Part shown: piece by piece, positions 25,618 through 34,573 of the stretch
Layout of the letters: each line of letters opens with the position of its first letter
Position numbering within the stretch: position 1 is the first letter of the stretch
Source: Chitinophagales bacterium
GTDB lineage: Bacteria; Bacteroidota; Bacteroidia; Chitinophagales; CAIODY01
DNA length: 64,000 nucleotides
NCBI GenBank assembly: GCA_947449695.1
Contig: CANFST010000001.1
Coordinates: forward strand, 62,001-126,000
Direction of reading: 5' to 3'
Notes under the pieces: generated by a model
Seen by the model: only the letters and a program-made list of their open reading frames with translations
Told to the model about the DNA's origin: nothing
Databases searched by the model: none
Program-made: the position numbers and the translations under genes

Positions 25618-28095
25618 TTTTTTGTTAGAATTAAAATCGAGTGGAAAATTCAATTTCAAACTTACATTTCTACCCATGTTATAAATGCCACTTCTACCTG
25701 TAAAGTTGTTGGGGAAATTATCCATGTATTTCAATCGGCTCATGTTCGATTGATATGCCACATCAGCTAAATTGCTTACCAGTAGGGTAATTCGGCAGAT
25801 GATTTTATTTTTTTTGTTGGAAATGTTTGCACCAATTCCTGCATCAATCAAAGTGTAGTTTGGAGTTTTAGTCTCGGTGTTGTAAGCTAAAAAAGCTCTG
25901 TTTTGTGCAGCGAAATATTGTACACCAACTTTCACAAAAATATTGTTGAAGCATTTATATTTCTTTTTGAATTCAGCCCTCAGTTCGCTATTGGTGTGCA
26001 ATGGCGGAATGAACGGTAAATATTTATTGCTGTCGTTTATCACTGCGCCATTACCCCCTTCGTTCAATGCATAAACTACTGAAATTGAATTTTCAAAATG
26101 CAACCAATCCAGCGGATGCGGATGAATATCAACATCTAATTCGCCACCATACAAATGCGCCGTGGTTTGTTTGAACTTGAAAACAGGAAATTGATTTGCA
26201 CCTTGCGATACAGTGCTATCGCCACCTTTCAGGCTTTGCAATTTTTCATCGTAAATATAATTGCTGATGTTATTGTTAAAAATTTCAGCACTGGCTGATA
26301 TGTGATGATTCTGAAAAAACAAACCTACATCTTCTTGCAAACTAAATTCGGGAACAAAATCGCCATTGCCCAATTGCAAAAATCCTGTACCTGGATGAAT
26401 TCCATTTGCAGAAATTTCGGCAATGTTCGGTGCTCTGAAACCACGAGCTACATTGGCTTTCAAAGTAAAATTGTCATTGATGTTGTAAGCCATTCCCACA
26501 CTTCCTGACCAACCTGAAAAAGTATGTTTGTAAAAATTAAACAAATGCGATGCGTTATATTTTGCAGAATCAATTGCATTTACAACTTGCCTGAAACCAT
26601 TGCTGGGATTAGTTCCTACATACATCGATTCATTTTCAAACGAACGCATATCCATTCTTATACCACCCAACACATCCATTTTTTTAAATGATTTTTTGAT
26701 GAATGCGAATGGACCAAAATCAAACAAATGATAATTTGGAATGACAAATTCTGTGGCTTTATTGGTGTTGTTGGTTTGATACATTCCGTTCACACCAACA
26801 GTTGTTTCCCAACCTTTTTTTTCAGGTAATGAAAATTTCAAATCATAACTCAACGTTTGCAATTGCAAATCCAATCCAGCAATATCAATCATTTCAGGGT
26901 GTGAAAATTCCTGTCGAATACTTTGCTGATAACCAACGTTCACAGCCAATCGGCTATTGCCCATGATGAAATTATTTTTTGTATAAATTCTATAATGCTG
27001 AACATGCTGATGTAGCGGCGAAATTTTGTAAGAAGTTAATTCAGCATTGCTCACGATTGGCCTCACAGAATCGGCTTCCGTAATTTGTTTGGTAAATTTT
27101 CTTGTAGCTGAATCACGGCTTCCATCGGGGATTTCCTGCTGGTCATCAAACAAACTAAAATTAAAATGCGAATAACCCCAATGTTTATTTATGCCAACAT
27201 TTCCACTCAAAGCAGTTTCTTTAAAAGCCGTACCATACACTCTTCCATCAATTTTATTTTGATAATTAGTTGCTTCTTTATGTGAAATTCTTGCGCCGAA
27301 AATTATTCCTTTTTTGTTGCCAGCAATATTTGCCGAGCCTCCATACAAACCATTATTCGATTGATATTCGGTTTGCAAATTTGCTTTTATAATGCCTGCA
27401 TGTGGCGGATTTTCTGGTAATAAATTTACTACACCTGCCAATGCATCGCTTCCGTAAATCAAACTGGCTGGACCTTTTACCACTTCAATTCTATCCACCA
27501 AATTTTCATCAATTTCAATTCCGTGTTCATCTCCCCATTGTTGCCCTTCTTGTCTTACGCCATCAAACAAAGTGAGCACACGATTGTAACCCAAGCCATG
27601 AATAAATGGTTTTGAAACATTAGGGCCTGTTGAAACAGCACTTACACCAGGCACTTTAGCAATTGCATCAATAATGTTGGTCGATGAATTTTGCGATAAA
27701 TAATGTTGGTCAACCGAAGCCATTGGAATTGGATTTCGGGCTAATTCTGTTGCATGCGATGTGCCAGTGATAACCACTTGCTTTAATTCTTTTACAGATT
27801 CTTCCATTTGAAAATCAATGACTGAAATCTGCGACAAATCGATGGTTTGAAGAATTGTTTTGTAACCAATAAATTTTACCTGCATCAAAATTTTAGTAGC
27901 AGGTAAATTTTCAAAATGATAAAAGCCGCTGTCGTTGCTAAATGCACCAATGTATAAATCTGGAAATTCGATGGATGCAAAAGCAATTGGTTTTTGAGTT
28001 TGTTTATCTATAATTTTTCCTTGTAAAGTTTTTTTATCTGCAGCAAAAATTTGCAAGGCTGTGAATAGAAATAGAATGGTGAAAATGTTTTTCAT
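25612..28095 (-). CDS. TonB-dependent outer-membrane receptor, probably for metal
   Basis: 827 residues. The start at 28095 is preferred over an upstream ATG at 28158 because it begins the signal peptide MKNIFTILFLFTALQIFAA; the extra 21 residues would come from repeat sequence. After the signal comes a carboxypeptidase-like regulatory domain (about 22-105, with LQGKIIDKQTQKPIAFASIEF), a plug domain (DAIAKVPGVSAVSTGPNVSKP, RVEVVKGPASLIYGSDALAG) and a 22-strand-type barrel. The order CarboxypepD_reg, plug, barrel without SusD fits receptors for metals or siderophores. The His/Cys-rich gene upstream on the same strand supports a metal such as zinc or copper (inference). Confidence 0.88.
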   Translation of the reverse strand: MKNIFTILFLFTALQIFAADKKTLQGKIIDKQTQKPIAFASIEFPDLYIGAFSNDSGFYHFENLPATKILMQVKFIGYKTILQTIDLSQISVIDFQMEESVKELKQVVITGTSHATELARNPIPMASVDQHYLSQNSSTNIIDAIAKVPGVSAVSTGPNVSKPFIHGLGYNRVLTLFDGVRQEGQQWGDEHGIEIDENLVDRIEVVKGPASLIYGSDALAGVVNLLPENPPHAGIIKANLQTEYQSNNGLYGGSANIAGNKKGIIFGARISHKEATNYQNKIDGRVYGTAFKETALSGNVGINKHWGYSHFNFSLFDDQQEIPDGSRDSATRKFTKQITEADSVRPIVSNAELTSYKISPLHQHVQHYRIYTKNNFIMGNSRLAVNVGYQQSIRQEFSHPEMIDIAGLDLQLQTLSYDLKFSLPEKKGWETTVGVNGMYQTNNTNKATEFVIPNYHLFDFGPFAFIKKSFKKMDVLGGIRMDMRSFENESMYVGTNPSNGFRQVVNAIDSAKYNASHLFNFYKHTFSGWSGSVGMAYNINDNFTLKANVARGFRAPNIAEISANGIHPGTGFLQLGNGDFVPEFSLQEDVGLFFQNHHISASAEIFNNNISNYIYDEKLQSLKGGDSTVSQGANQFPVFKFKQTTAHLYGGELDVDIHPHPLDWLHFENSISVVYALNEGGNGAVINDSNKYLPFIPPLHTNSELRAEFKKKYKCFNNIFVKVGVQYFAAQNRAFLAYNTETKTPNYTLIDAGIGANISNKKNKIICRITLLVSNLADVAYQSNMSRLKYMDNFPNNFTGRSGIYNMGRNVSLKLNFPLDFNSNKKS

Positions 28096-28150
28096 CGTTT
28101 GATGTGCCACGAATGCACGAATAATTTTTGAGTTAATAATGTAAATGCAA

Positions 28151-28212
28151 GCCGTCATGCTGAGCTTATAGAGCCATAACTAATGAAACCCTTGGACAAG
28201 CTCAAGGTGACA
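28151..28212. repeat. REP-like repeat between the receptor and the His/Cys-rich gene
   Basis: GTCATGCTGAGCTT (28154-28167) faces AAGCTCAAGGTGAC (28199-28212) as imperfect inverted arms around a 31-base centre that includes CTTGGACAAGC. It belongs to the same family as 5991-6036 and 21819-21880. Confidence 0.7.
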
Positions 28213-28229
28213 AAATTATCCTGAATAAA

Positions 28230-28550
28230 TTACACGAAAAGTGGTGGAGGTCTTGCTCCGAAAGGATTTACAGTTTCACTTAAAAAATGAAGAGATGTCG
28301 AAAATGAAATTTCAGCAACAAAAACTTGTACTACACAAAATGAAAAGCGCTGCGAAATATTGGTAGAAGAAGTGGAATTGAAATCACAAAGCGAACAATG
28401 ATGTTCTTGTTCGTGAAAATGTTTTTCGCCTTTAACATTACAGTGCAAATCGTTGCGATGTTGCCACGAATGCAAAACTTGTTCAGTTGTTGGCAATAAA
28501 AAAAGCAACAACAGAAATGCAGCAATGATATTTTTAGAAATTGATTTCAA
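28230..28550 (-). CDS. Small His/Cys-rich exported or membrane protein
   Basis: 106 residues: an N-terminal hydrophobic helix (about 8-20, signal peptide or anchor) and then a dense cluster of possible metal ligands: His27, His31, His36, Cys37, His44, His46, His50, His51, Cys52, Cys55. A second hydrophobic stretch follows (SFCVVQVFVAEISFS) and a proline-rich end (GARPPPLFV). No enzyme domain is visible. Similar small proteins are found beside TonB-dependent receptors in Bacteroidota. It lies 134 nt upstream of the receptor start on the same strand with only a REP-like repeat between, so a shared transcript and a role in metal capture or sensing are likely but unproved. Confidence 0.7.
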   Translation of the reverse strand: MKSISKNIIAAFLLLLFLLPTTEQVLHSWQHRNDLHCNVKGEKHFHEQEHHCSLCDFNSTSSTNISQRFSFCVVQVFVAEISFSTSLHFLSETVNPFGARPPPLFV

Positions 28551-28560
28551 TTTAACTTTC

Positions 28561-28568
28561 CAAAAGTA
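28561..28568 (-). promoter_or_regulatory. Bacteroidota -7 box for the His/Cys-rich gene
   Basis: TACTTTTG on the minus strand, only ten bases before the start codon, so the leader would be very short. It faces away from the box at 28588-28595. Confidence 0.4.
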
Positions 28569-28587
28569 AAAAACTAAATCAAAAGAT

Positions 28588-28595
28588 TAGCTTTG
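28588..28595 (+). promoter_or_regulatory. Bacteroidota -7 box for the sugar-transferase operon
   Basis: TAGCTTTG, an exact TAnnTTTG match 25 bases before the ATG at 28621. Confidence 0.5.
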
Positions 28596-28620
28596 CGCCT
28601 TAAATTTCGAAAAACAGACG

Positions 28621-29289
28621 ATGTATTATTTTGTTAAAAGGCTGATTGATATTGTTGTTTCGCTATTGGTGATTATTGTTTTTTTGCCATTATTGATTCC
28701 GATTTTTATTGCATTAAAACTGACTGACGAAGGTGAAATATTTTATGGTCAGGAAAGAGTGGGTTATAGAAACAAGCGTTTTAAAATCTGGAAATTTGCG
28801 ACTATGTTAAAAAACTCACCTAACATTGGTACTGGTGATATAACATTACGAAATGACCCTAGGGTAACTAAAGTAGGTAAATTCTTAAGAATTACTAAAC
28901 TAAATGAATTGCCACAAGTATTTAATGTTTTATTTGGCGATATGAGTTTAGTTGGTCCTAGGCCATTGATGCCAGTGAGTTTTGAATACTACCCCAAAGA
29001 AGTTCAGGCTTTAGTTTATAATAGTATACCTGGAATAACAGGTATCGGCTCACTGGTTTTTAGAGATGAAGAAAAATTAGTGAGTGAGCAAAAAGAAATG
29101 AGTCATCGCGACTTTTATCGCGAAAGAATTTATCCCTACAAGGGTCAATTAGAAATGTGGTATCAAATCCACAAAAGTTTAATTACAGATTTTATAATCA
29201 TTTTTTTAACGGCTTATTCCATCGTTTCAAAACAAAACAAATTGGTTTATCATTTCTTTAAAGATTTACCTCCCTATCCTTTTAATTGA
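28621..29289 (+). CDS. Initiating sugar-phosphate transferase (bacterial sugar transferase family)
   Basis: Transfers a sugar-1-phosphate from a UDP-sugar to a polyprenyl phosphate, the first committed step of a surface-polysaccharide repeat unit. The 222-residue protein has one N-terminal hydrophobic helix (about 10-32) and the conserved cytoplasmic catalytic block: GEIFYGQERVGYRNKRFKIWKF, LRNDPRVTKVGKFLRITKLNELPQ and the signature NVLFGDMSLVGPRPLMP, then PGITGIGSLVF. This short form lacks the long multi-helix N-terminus of WbaP, resembling PglC/WcaJ C-terminal domains. It is followed by an MraY/WecA-like transferase and an oxidoreductase in the same direction. Confidence 0.9.
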   Translation: MYYFVKRLIDIVVSLLVIIVFLPLLIPIFIALKLTDEGEIFYGQERVGYRNKRFKIWKFATMLKNSPNIGTGDITLRNDPRVTKVGKFLRITKLNELPQVFNVLFGDMSLVGPRPLMPVSFEYYPKEVQALVYNSIPGITGIGSLVFRDEEKLVSEQKEMSHRDFYRERIYPYKGQLEMWYQIHKSLITDFIIIFLTAYSIVSKQNKLVYHFFKDLPPYPFN

Positions 29290-29315
29290 GTATTAAAGAG
29301 TTTGGTTAGAAATAT

Positions 29316-29323
29316 TATATTTG
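29316..29323 (+). promoter_or_regulatory. Bacteroidota -7 box before the MraY/WecA-like gene
   Basis: TATATTTG, an exact TAnnTTTG match 22 bases before the TTG start at 29346, which could give this gene an internal promoter. Confidence 0.4.
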
Positions 29324-29345
29324 CCGTCTCAAAAAAAGAATTGTT

Positions 29346-30434
29346 TTGAATATTCTTCACAGTTTAGAGGCTTATCGTTTCTTATTGCCATCATTGGCAT
29401 TTATATTTTCATTTCTAATTACATTTCTTTCTATCCCCTCTATCATTCAAGTTGCAGAATTAAAACATCTTTTTGATGAACCTGATAAAAGAAAACTACA
29501 CAAAACAAAAATACCGACCTTAGGTGGCTTAGCAGTTTTTGCAGGCATTATTGTCTCGACTTTATTATTTACTGACATTTCAAAAGTGCCTTATTTACAG
29601 TTTGTAATGGCAGCTATATTGATTTTATTTTTCATTGGGATTAAAGATGATATCATTATTTTATCTCCATTCTCGAAATTTTTAGGTCAGTTTATAGCAG
29701 CAACAATTATTGTTTGGTTTGGTGATATTCGAATTGACGCATTTGGAGGAGTATTTGGTATTCACAGGCTGCCATATGAAATCAGTTTGATGTTTTCGAT
29801 TTTATCCATGTTGGTCATCATCAATTCATTTAATTTAATTGATGGAATAGATGGTTTAGCTGGCACAATTAGCTTTATTGTTATATCAGCTTATTCAGCT
29901 TGGTTTTATAAATCAAATAATATTCAGGAATTAATTTTTTCAATGGCTGCAATGGGTGCATTACTTGCTTTTTTAAGATATAACATCACACCAGCTAAAA
30001 TTTTCATGGGTGATACTGGCTCATTGCTGATGGGGACTATAATCGCAGTATTAACAATTAAATTTATCCATCTTAATCATGATGCATCAGAGGAAAATCG
30101 CTTTCGAGCAGCGCCAGTATTGGCTTTAGGCATTATGATCATTCCTTTATTCGATCTAACAAGAGTTTTCTTTGTAAGAATCTCGAAAGGCAAATCACCA
30201 TTTAGTCCTGATAAAATTCATGTACATCACAAACTATTGGAATTAGGTATGAATCACTTACAAGCAACTTTTGCATTAAGTGTTGTTAACGTATTTTTTA
30301 TTTGTTTCATTTTTGTATTTCAGAAATACAATATCACCTATTTACTAATTAGCATATTAATTTTAGCCACGATATTAATGTTGCTGTTGGAATATTTATT
30401 AAGAAGAAAAAAACAACAAGATGCACAAAGTTAA
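29346..30434 (+). CDS. MraY/WecA-family polyprenyl-phosphate glycosyl-1-phosphate transferase
   Basis: A 362-residue polytopic membrane enzyme of about eleven helices that loads a UDP-amino-sugar phosphate onto undecaprenyl phosphate. The family motifs are visible: DEPDKRKLHKTKIPTLGG near residues 44-61, GIKDDIIILSPFSKFLGQ, the catalytic NLIDGIDGLAG, FMGDTGSLLMG and the cytoplasmic His-rich loop DKIHVHHKLLELG, which marks the WecA/TagO type rather than MraY itself. No ATG suits the N-terminus: translation apparently starts at TTG 29346, just after a promoter box. The end overlaps the next gene by 14 bases. Confidence 0.88.
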   Translation: MNILHSLEAYRFLLPSLAFIFSFLITFLSIPSIIQVAELKHLFDEPDKRKLHKTKIPTLGGLAVFAGIIVSTLLFTDISKVPYLQFVMAAILILFFIGIKDDIIILSPFSKFLGQFIAATIIVWFGDIRIDAFGGVFGIHRLPYEISLMFSILSMLVIINSFNLIDGIDGLAGTISFIVISAYSAWFYKSNNIQELIFSMAAMGALLAFLRYNITPAKIFMGDTGSLLMGTIIAVLTIKFIHLNHDASEENRFRAAPVLALGIMIIPLFDLTRVFFVRISKGKSPFSPDKIHVHHKLLELGMNHLQATFALSVVNVFFICFIFVFQKYNITYLLISILILATILMLLLEYLLRRKKQQDAQS

Positions 30435-31437
30435 ATTTGCAGTTGTAGGGTTAGGACATATTGGGAAGCGTCATGCCGAAATGATCAGAAAGAACGAGCA
30501 TTGCGAATTGGTTGCAGCTATTGATATAGATGAAAAACTGCAATCTTTTGTTGAACAAGAATATAAAATCCCATATTTTAAATCAATTGAAGCATTTGTT
30601 GAATCAGGCATTCTGGCTGATGTAGTAAATGTTTGTACGCCAAATGGATTTCATGCATCAAATTCAATTAAAGCATTAGAAAATGGTTGTCATGTAGTAG
30701 TTGAAAAACCAATGGGTTTAACTAAAGCTGAATGTGAACAGGTAATTTATAAATCACTACAGGCCCACAAACAAGTATTTTGTGTAATGCAAAATCGTTA
30801 TAGTCCGCCTTCGGCTTGGCTAAAACAGATTCTCAGCGAAAAAAAACTAGGTAATATTTTCATGGTGCAAATCAATTGCTATTGGAATAGAGATGAGCGT
30901 TATTACAAAAAGGGGGGATGGAAAGGTACTTTAGATTTGGATGGAGGGCCATTATTTACACAATTCAGTCATTTTTTAGATATAATGTATTGGGTGTTTG
31001 GAGATATAAAAGACATCAATGCACGATTTAATAATTTTAATCACAGCTATACTCCCTTTGAAGATAGTGGCTCAGTAAGTTTCAATTTCATAACAGGTGG
31101 AATGGGTATTTTAAATTACTCAACCAGCATGTGGGATAAAAATTTAGAAAGCAGCATGACAGTGATAGGTGAAAATGGTAGCATCAAAATTGGCGGTCAG
31201 TATATGGATCAAGTAGAATATTGCCATGTAAAAAATTATGTAATGCCACAATTACCACCTTGTAACCCACCGAATGATTATGGCCCATACAAAGGAAGTG
31301 CTGCAAATCATCATTTTGTGATTGAAAATGTAGTAGATACTTTAACAGGAAAATCAACTGCAACTACTAACGCTTTAGAAGGATTGAAAGTGGTTGAAAT
31401 CATTGAACGCATTTATGCATTAAAACAAAAACAATGA
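30421..31437 (+). CDS. Gfo/Idh/MocA-family sugar oxidoreductase
   Basis: A 338-residue NAD(P)-dependent oxidoreductase. The N-terminal Rossmann motif is VVGLGHIGKRHAEMI (8-22), then ADVVNVCTPNGFHA, and the substrate-site EKPMGLTKAECEQ; the C-terminal alpha/beta domain has GGPLFTQFSHFLDIMYWVFG, with the catalytic-type His. It resembles WbpB/WlbA-type enzymes that oxidise C3 of UDP-N-acetyl-glucosaminuronate in the synthesis of diacetamido uronic acids. If so it would use the product line of Ugd-like enzymes (inference). It overlaps the previous gene by 14 bases, so the two are coupled. Confidence 0.82.
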   Translation: MHKVKFAVVGLGHIGKRHAEMIRKNEHCELVAAIDIDEKLQSFVEQEYKIPYFKSIEAFVESGILADVVNVCTPNGFHASNSIKALENGCHVVVEKPMGLTKAECEQVIYKSLQAHKQVFCVMQNRYSPPSAWLKQILSEKKLGNIFMVQINCYWNRDERYYKKGGWKGTLDLDGGPLFTQFSHFLDIMYWVFGDIKDINARFNNFNHSYTPFEDSGSVSFNFITGGMGILNYSTSMWDKNLESSMTVIGENGSIKIGGQYMDQVEYCHVKNYVMPQLPPCNPPNDYGPYKGSAANHHFVIENVVDTLTGKSTATTNALEGLKVVEIIERIYALKQKQ

Positions 31438-31543
31438 CACTTTAAAATTCTTATTATTCTGAAGAAGATAAGAGTTGATTGTTTTTAGAATATTAATAAA
31501 ATAGTTATTGACGATAATATTTTCAGCCGTCGCTTCTATTTAA

Positions 31544-32368
31544 TCAACCCTCTAAAATCATAGTTTTAAAAATTATACTCATTTTAGATTCGGCACTTTT
31601 AGCTGCCGCAATTACTTCATCATGAGTAATTTTTACTGGAATATCAGTCACCCCTAAATCTGTAATAACAGAAATGGCAAATACTGGTAATTGCATATGC
31701 CGAGCTGCTATTACTTCGGGTACAGTGCTCATCCCAACTGCATCGCCGCCAATGATGTGCATATACTTATATTCGGCAGGGGTTTCAAAACACGGACCTG
31801 TAACACCCACATAAGTACCCAAGGCGCATCTGAAATTGTTTTGCTCAGCAATTTTCATCGCTTGTTGAAATAAATTAACTGCATAAGGTTCGCTCATATC
31901 AGGAAATCTTGCGCCCAATTCATCTATATTACTTCCTATTAACGGGTTAATGGGCAACAAACTAATATGATCTTTTATAATCATCAAATCGCCAATTTGT
32001 TGTTTAGGATTTAAGCCTCCGGCAGCATTGCTAATCAATAATTTTTGGATGCCCAAGTATTTCATTACCCTGATAGGAAATGCCACTTGAAACATACTAT
32101 AACCTTCATAATAATGAAATCTGCCACTCATGGCTACAATATTTTTTGCGCCTAAGGTGCCGAAAAACAATTTTCCATCATGACCTTTTACTGTGCTGAC
32201 AGGAAAATTAGGAATTTGCGAATATGGAATAGCATATTGAATAGTCATTTCATTCACAAAGCCACCTAATCCGCTGCCCAATACTATACCTACCTCAGGT
32301 TTAAAACCATTGGATTGTTGTTGAATATAATTTACACTTTCGTTAATTGCAGCAATTGTTTCTTGCAT
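31544..32368 (-). CDS. punA: Purine-nucleoside phosphorylase
   Basis: Splits inosine and guanosine with phosphate into base and (deoxy)ribose-1-phosphate. The 274 residues match the trimeric class I family (PF01048 type): VGIVLGSGLGGF (26-37) binds phosphate, followed by VSTVKGHDGKLFFG, the HYYEGY segment, SNAAGGLNP, and DAVGMSTVPEVIAARH near the purine site. The length is typical of PunA rather than the shorter hexameric DeoD. It joins adenine deaminase as a second purine-salvage gene. A TACTTTTG box lies 20 bases upstream. Confidence 0.93.
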   Translation of the reverse strand: MQETIAAINESVNYIQQQSNGFKPEVGIVLGSGLGGFVNEMTIQYAIPYSQIPNFPVSTVKGHDGKLFFGTLGAKNIVAMSGRFHYYEGYSMFQVAFPIRVMKYLGIQKLLISNAAGGLNPKQQIGDLMIIKDHISLLPINPLIGSNIDELGARFPDMSEPYAVNLFQQAMKIAEQNNFRCALGTYVGVTGPCFETPAEYKYMHIIGGDAVGMSTVPEVIAARHMQLPVFAISVITDLGVTDIPVKITHDEVIAAAKSAESKMSIIFKTMILEG

Positions 32369-32387
32369 TTTATTTTAATTAGAAGCG

Positions 32388-32395
32388 CAAAAGTA
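32388..32395 (-). promoter_or_regulatory. Bacteroidota -7 box upstream of punA
   Basis: TACTTTTG on the minus strand in the divergent gap between punA and cutC. Confidence 0.45.
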
Positions 32396-32466
32396 TTGAT
32401 ATAAATGCTATTAATGAAAATACTAATTTTACGGCATATCATTCTTTACTTAAAATCAATTCCAAT

Positions 32467-33138
32467 TTGAAGCCTTTTATTGAAATTTGTTGTCCATCAG
32501 TTGAAACTGCTGTTATTGCCGAACAATTAGGTGCTGACAGGGTTGAATTATGCATTAATTTGCAGCATGGTGGTACTACACCTTTGCCTGAAGACTTAAT
32601 TAAAATAAAGCAATTGGTTAAAATTCCGGTTCATGTTTTAATCAGATGCCGAGTTGGTAATTTTGTATTTACGGCGCCCGAAATAGAACGAATGATAGAA
32701 CAAATCGAATTATGCAAAAGGTATACTATTGATGGTGTTGTAATTGGCGCTTTATTGTCTAATGGCGAAATAGATATAATCAATCTGAATAAAATGGTGG
32801 CGGCTGCTAAGCCTATGCATATTACATTTCATAAAGCTTTTGATGAGTGCAGTCAGCCACTTAAAGTATTAGAGCAATTAATTGATGCAGGCATTCAACA
32901 AATACTTACATCGGGGCAGCAACCAACAGCCACTGCTGGCATAGCCATTTTAAAACAATTGCATCAGTTGGCTAATAACCGAATCACGATAATGGCTGGC
33001 GGTGGCATAAGAAGCAACAACGCTAAACAAATTGTGAATGAAACTGGCATAATTGCAATCCATTCGGCGGCTGGTGTAATGAATGGGTTGAAAACCTTCA
33101 AAGCTGAAATCAGGCAAATAAAATCATTAAGGTACTAA
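32467..33138 (+). CDS. cutC: CutC family protein (copper homeostasis label)
   Basis: A 223-residue TIM-barrel protein. It opens KPFIEICCPSVETAVIAEQ, then GADRVELCINLQHGGTTP, VHVLIRCRVGNFVFT, DGVVIGALLSNGEID, ITFHKAFDECSQP, QILTSGQQPTA and IMAGGGIRSNNAKQI, all CutC landmarks. The family was linked to copper tolerance in E. coli, but that link has been questioned, so the biochemical role is open. Translation appears to start at TTG 32467, which directly precedes the conserved N-terminus; no ATG fits. A hairpin at 33151-33187 probably ends the transcript. Confidence 0.9.
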   Translation: MKPFIEICCPSVETAVIAEQLGADRVELCINLQHGGTTPLPEDLIKIKQLVKIPVHVLIRCRVGNFVFTAPEIERMIEQIELCKRYTIDGVVIGALLSNGEIDIINLNKMVAAAKPMHITFHKAFDECSQPLKVLEQLIDAGIQQILTSGQQPTATAGIAILKQLHQLANNRITIMAGGGIRSNNAKQIVNETGIIAIHSAAGVMNGLKTFKAEIRQIKSLRY

Positions 33139-33150
33139 TATTAACTTTCT

Positions 33151-33187
33151 TTCAGTCTTGACTAAAATCTTTTGAGTCATGACTGAA
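33151..33187 (+). terminator. Probable terminator hairpin after cutC
   Basis: Arms TTCAGTCTTGACT (33151-33163) and AGTCATGACTGAA (33175-33187) pair at 12 of 13 positions with an 11-base loop. The T tract downstream is weak (GTGTAAGTTTTT). It sits between convergent genes. Confidence 0.6.
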
Positions 33188-33264
33188 GTGTAAGTTTTTA
33201 AGATTAAATAATGAATGTTACTAAATGAAAAATGTGTTAATTGAATAAAATAGGTTATTTATGC

Positions 33265-33921
33265 CTAAAAAAATTTTCGTTGAATACCAATAAACAAATT
33301 AACAGGGTACACGAGTTTATAGTCGGAATAATTAACGCTTAAAGGATATTTATAAAACCTTTTTTCAATACACAAATTAATTGCCCAATTCCTTTTTTTA
33401 TCAAAAAAAATGTTAGAAAACAATAACAATCTCGGTCCATTTAAAATCCCATAATTATTTAATAAAAAAAAGTACCCTATACCTGGCGCTAATCTTATGC
33501 GCCTTTTTTTAAAAAAAATCTTATACAATCCTCCTGAGAAATCAAGGCTTCCGTCTTCTTCTACAAAATCTGTTTTTGGATAATAACCTGGTATACCGCC
33601 TGGTGGTAAATAAGAAGGGTATGGGTCAGCATTATGAATATTATAAGTAGCGGTAGAAATCGATAGAGAATTTTCAAATAAAACATTTAGTCTGTTGAAT
33701 AATAATCGGTGGGAAAATGAAACTGCATATCTGAAATTATTTTTCACTGAGTACCATGGTACCAGATACCAAAGGTTCTTTATCATGAAATAAGAATTGC
33801 CGTAATTCAAAGAAATATAACCATTAATTTTTTTCTGTTGCTTTAGCTTTAATGAATCGCTTTGCGCTGAAACATTTAAACCAAACAATAAAAGAAAGAT
33901 GAATAAATAGATAGTTCTCAT
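33265..33921 (-). CDS. Uncharacterised outer-membrane protein
   Basis: 218 residues with a signal peptide (1-19, ending NVSA before QSDS). The mature protein is rich in aromatic strand-like blocks: NGYISLNYGNSYFMIKNL, FRYAVSFSHRLLF, FSGGLYKIFF, LAPGIGYFFLL, RLLLFSNIFF, NWAINLCIEKRFYK and a last VNLFIGIQRKFF, ending in two Phe residues. This is the profile of a small outer-membrane beta-barrel with the terminal Phe used by the BAM machinery. No family or ligand is recognised. It is followed 38 nt upstream on the same strand by maf. Confidence 0.6.
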   Translation of the reverse strand: MRTIYLFIFLLLFGLNVSAQSDSLKLKQQKKINGYISLNYGNSYFMIKNLWYLVPWYSVKNNFRYAVSFSHRLLFNRLNVLFENSLSISTATYNIHNADPYPSYLPPGGIPGYYPKTDFVEEDGSLDFSGGLYKIFFKKRRIRLAPGIGYFFLLNNYGILNGPRLLLFSNIFFDKKRNWAINLCIEKRFYKYPLSVNYSDYKLVYPVNLFIGIQRKFF

Positions 33922-33959
33922 CTTTTAATATTTTTCAATTTGGCTGTTAAATAATTAAT

Positions 33960-34565
33960 TTAATTATTCATCAAATTCAACCTACCTAATTCGCTCATCA
34001 GTTTGCTCACTGGCAATCCCATAACATTATAATAACAGCCATTTATTCTTTCAATACCAATTAATCCAATCCACTCTTGTATAGCATACGAACCTGCTTT
34101 ATCCATTGGGTGATATTGGGTGATATAATATTCAATCTGCTCTGCTGTTAATCGTTTAAAATACACCTCAGTTTTTTCATTAAAAATGCTCAAAGGTTTT
34201 TTATTAGCAGCATCATAAATACACACCCCCGTAATCACAGTGTGTTGATTGCCTGATAATTTACGCAACATTTCTAATGCATGATTAGTATCAACAGGTT
34301 TACCAATAATTTCATTGTTCAATAATACAATCGTATCTGCGCTGATGATGATATTGTTGGTATTATTCCATTCAGCCACGGCTTCGGCTTTGGCTTTAGC
34401 TAAAGTTTCGGGTATCCAGCTTTTTTCCATTTCATGGCGTTGCAACAATTGCTTAGTAATGCCGTCTTCATCTACATTAGCCACCTGAACAGTAAAAGTA
34501 AGACCTACTTCGTTTAATAATTGCTGCCTACGTGGCGAACCGCTTGCTAAAATTAAATTTCTCAT
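33960..34565 (-). CDS. maf: Maf family nucleotide pyrophosphatase
   Basis: Hydrolyses modified or canonical nucleoside triphosphates (dTTP/UTP type) to monophosphates, a house-cleaning role. The 201 residues begin MRNLILASGSPRRQQLL, where the SGSPRR motif is the triphosphate-binding signature; IISADTIVLLNN and DKAGSYAIQEWIGLIGIERI complete the active site. The start at 34565 is chosen over the ATG at 34595 because the extra ten residues precede the conserved N-terminus and would overlap the UbiA gene. The gene follows the UbiA prenyltransferase gene with an 8-base gap. Confidence 0.92.
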   Translation of the reverse strand: MRNLILASGSPRRQQLLNEVGLTFTVQVANVDEDGITKQLLQRHEMEKSWIPETLAKAKAEAVAEWNNTNNIIISADTIVLLNNEIIGKPVDTNHALEMLRKLSGNQHTVITGVCIYDAANKKPLSIFNEKTEVYFKRLTAEQIEYYITQYHPMDKAGSYAIQEWIGLIGIERINGCYYNVMGLPVSKLMSELGRLNLMNN

Positions 34566-34573
34566 AATTGTTT

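Noticed and set aside
28096..28158. Longer N-terminus of the TonB receptor
   Set aside because: It would put 21 residues, partly coded by the REP-like repeat, in front of a clean signal peptide.
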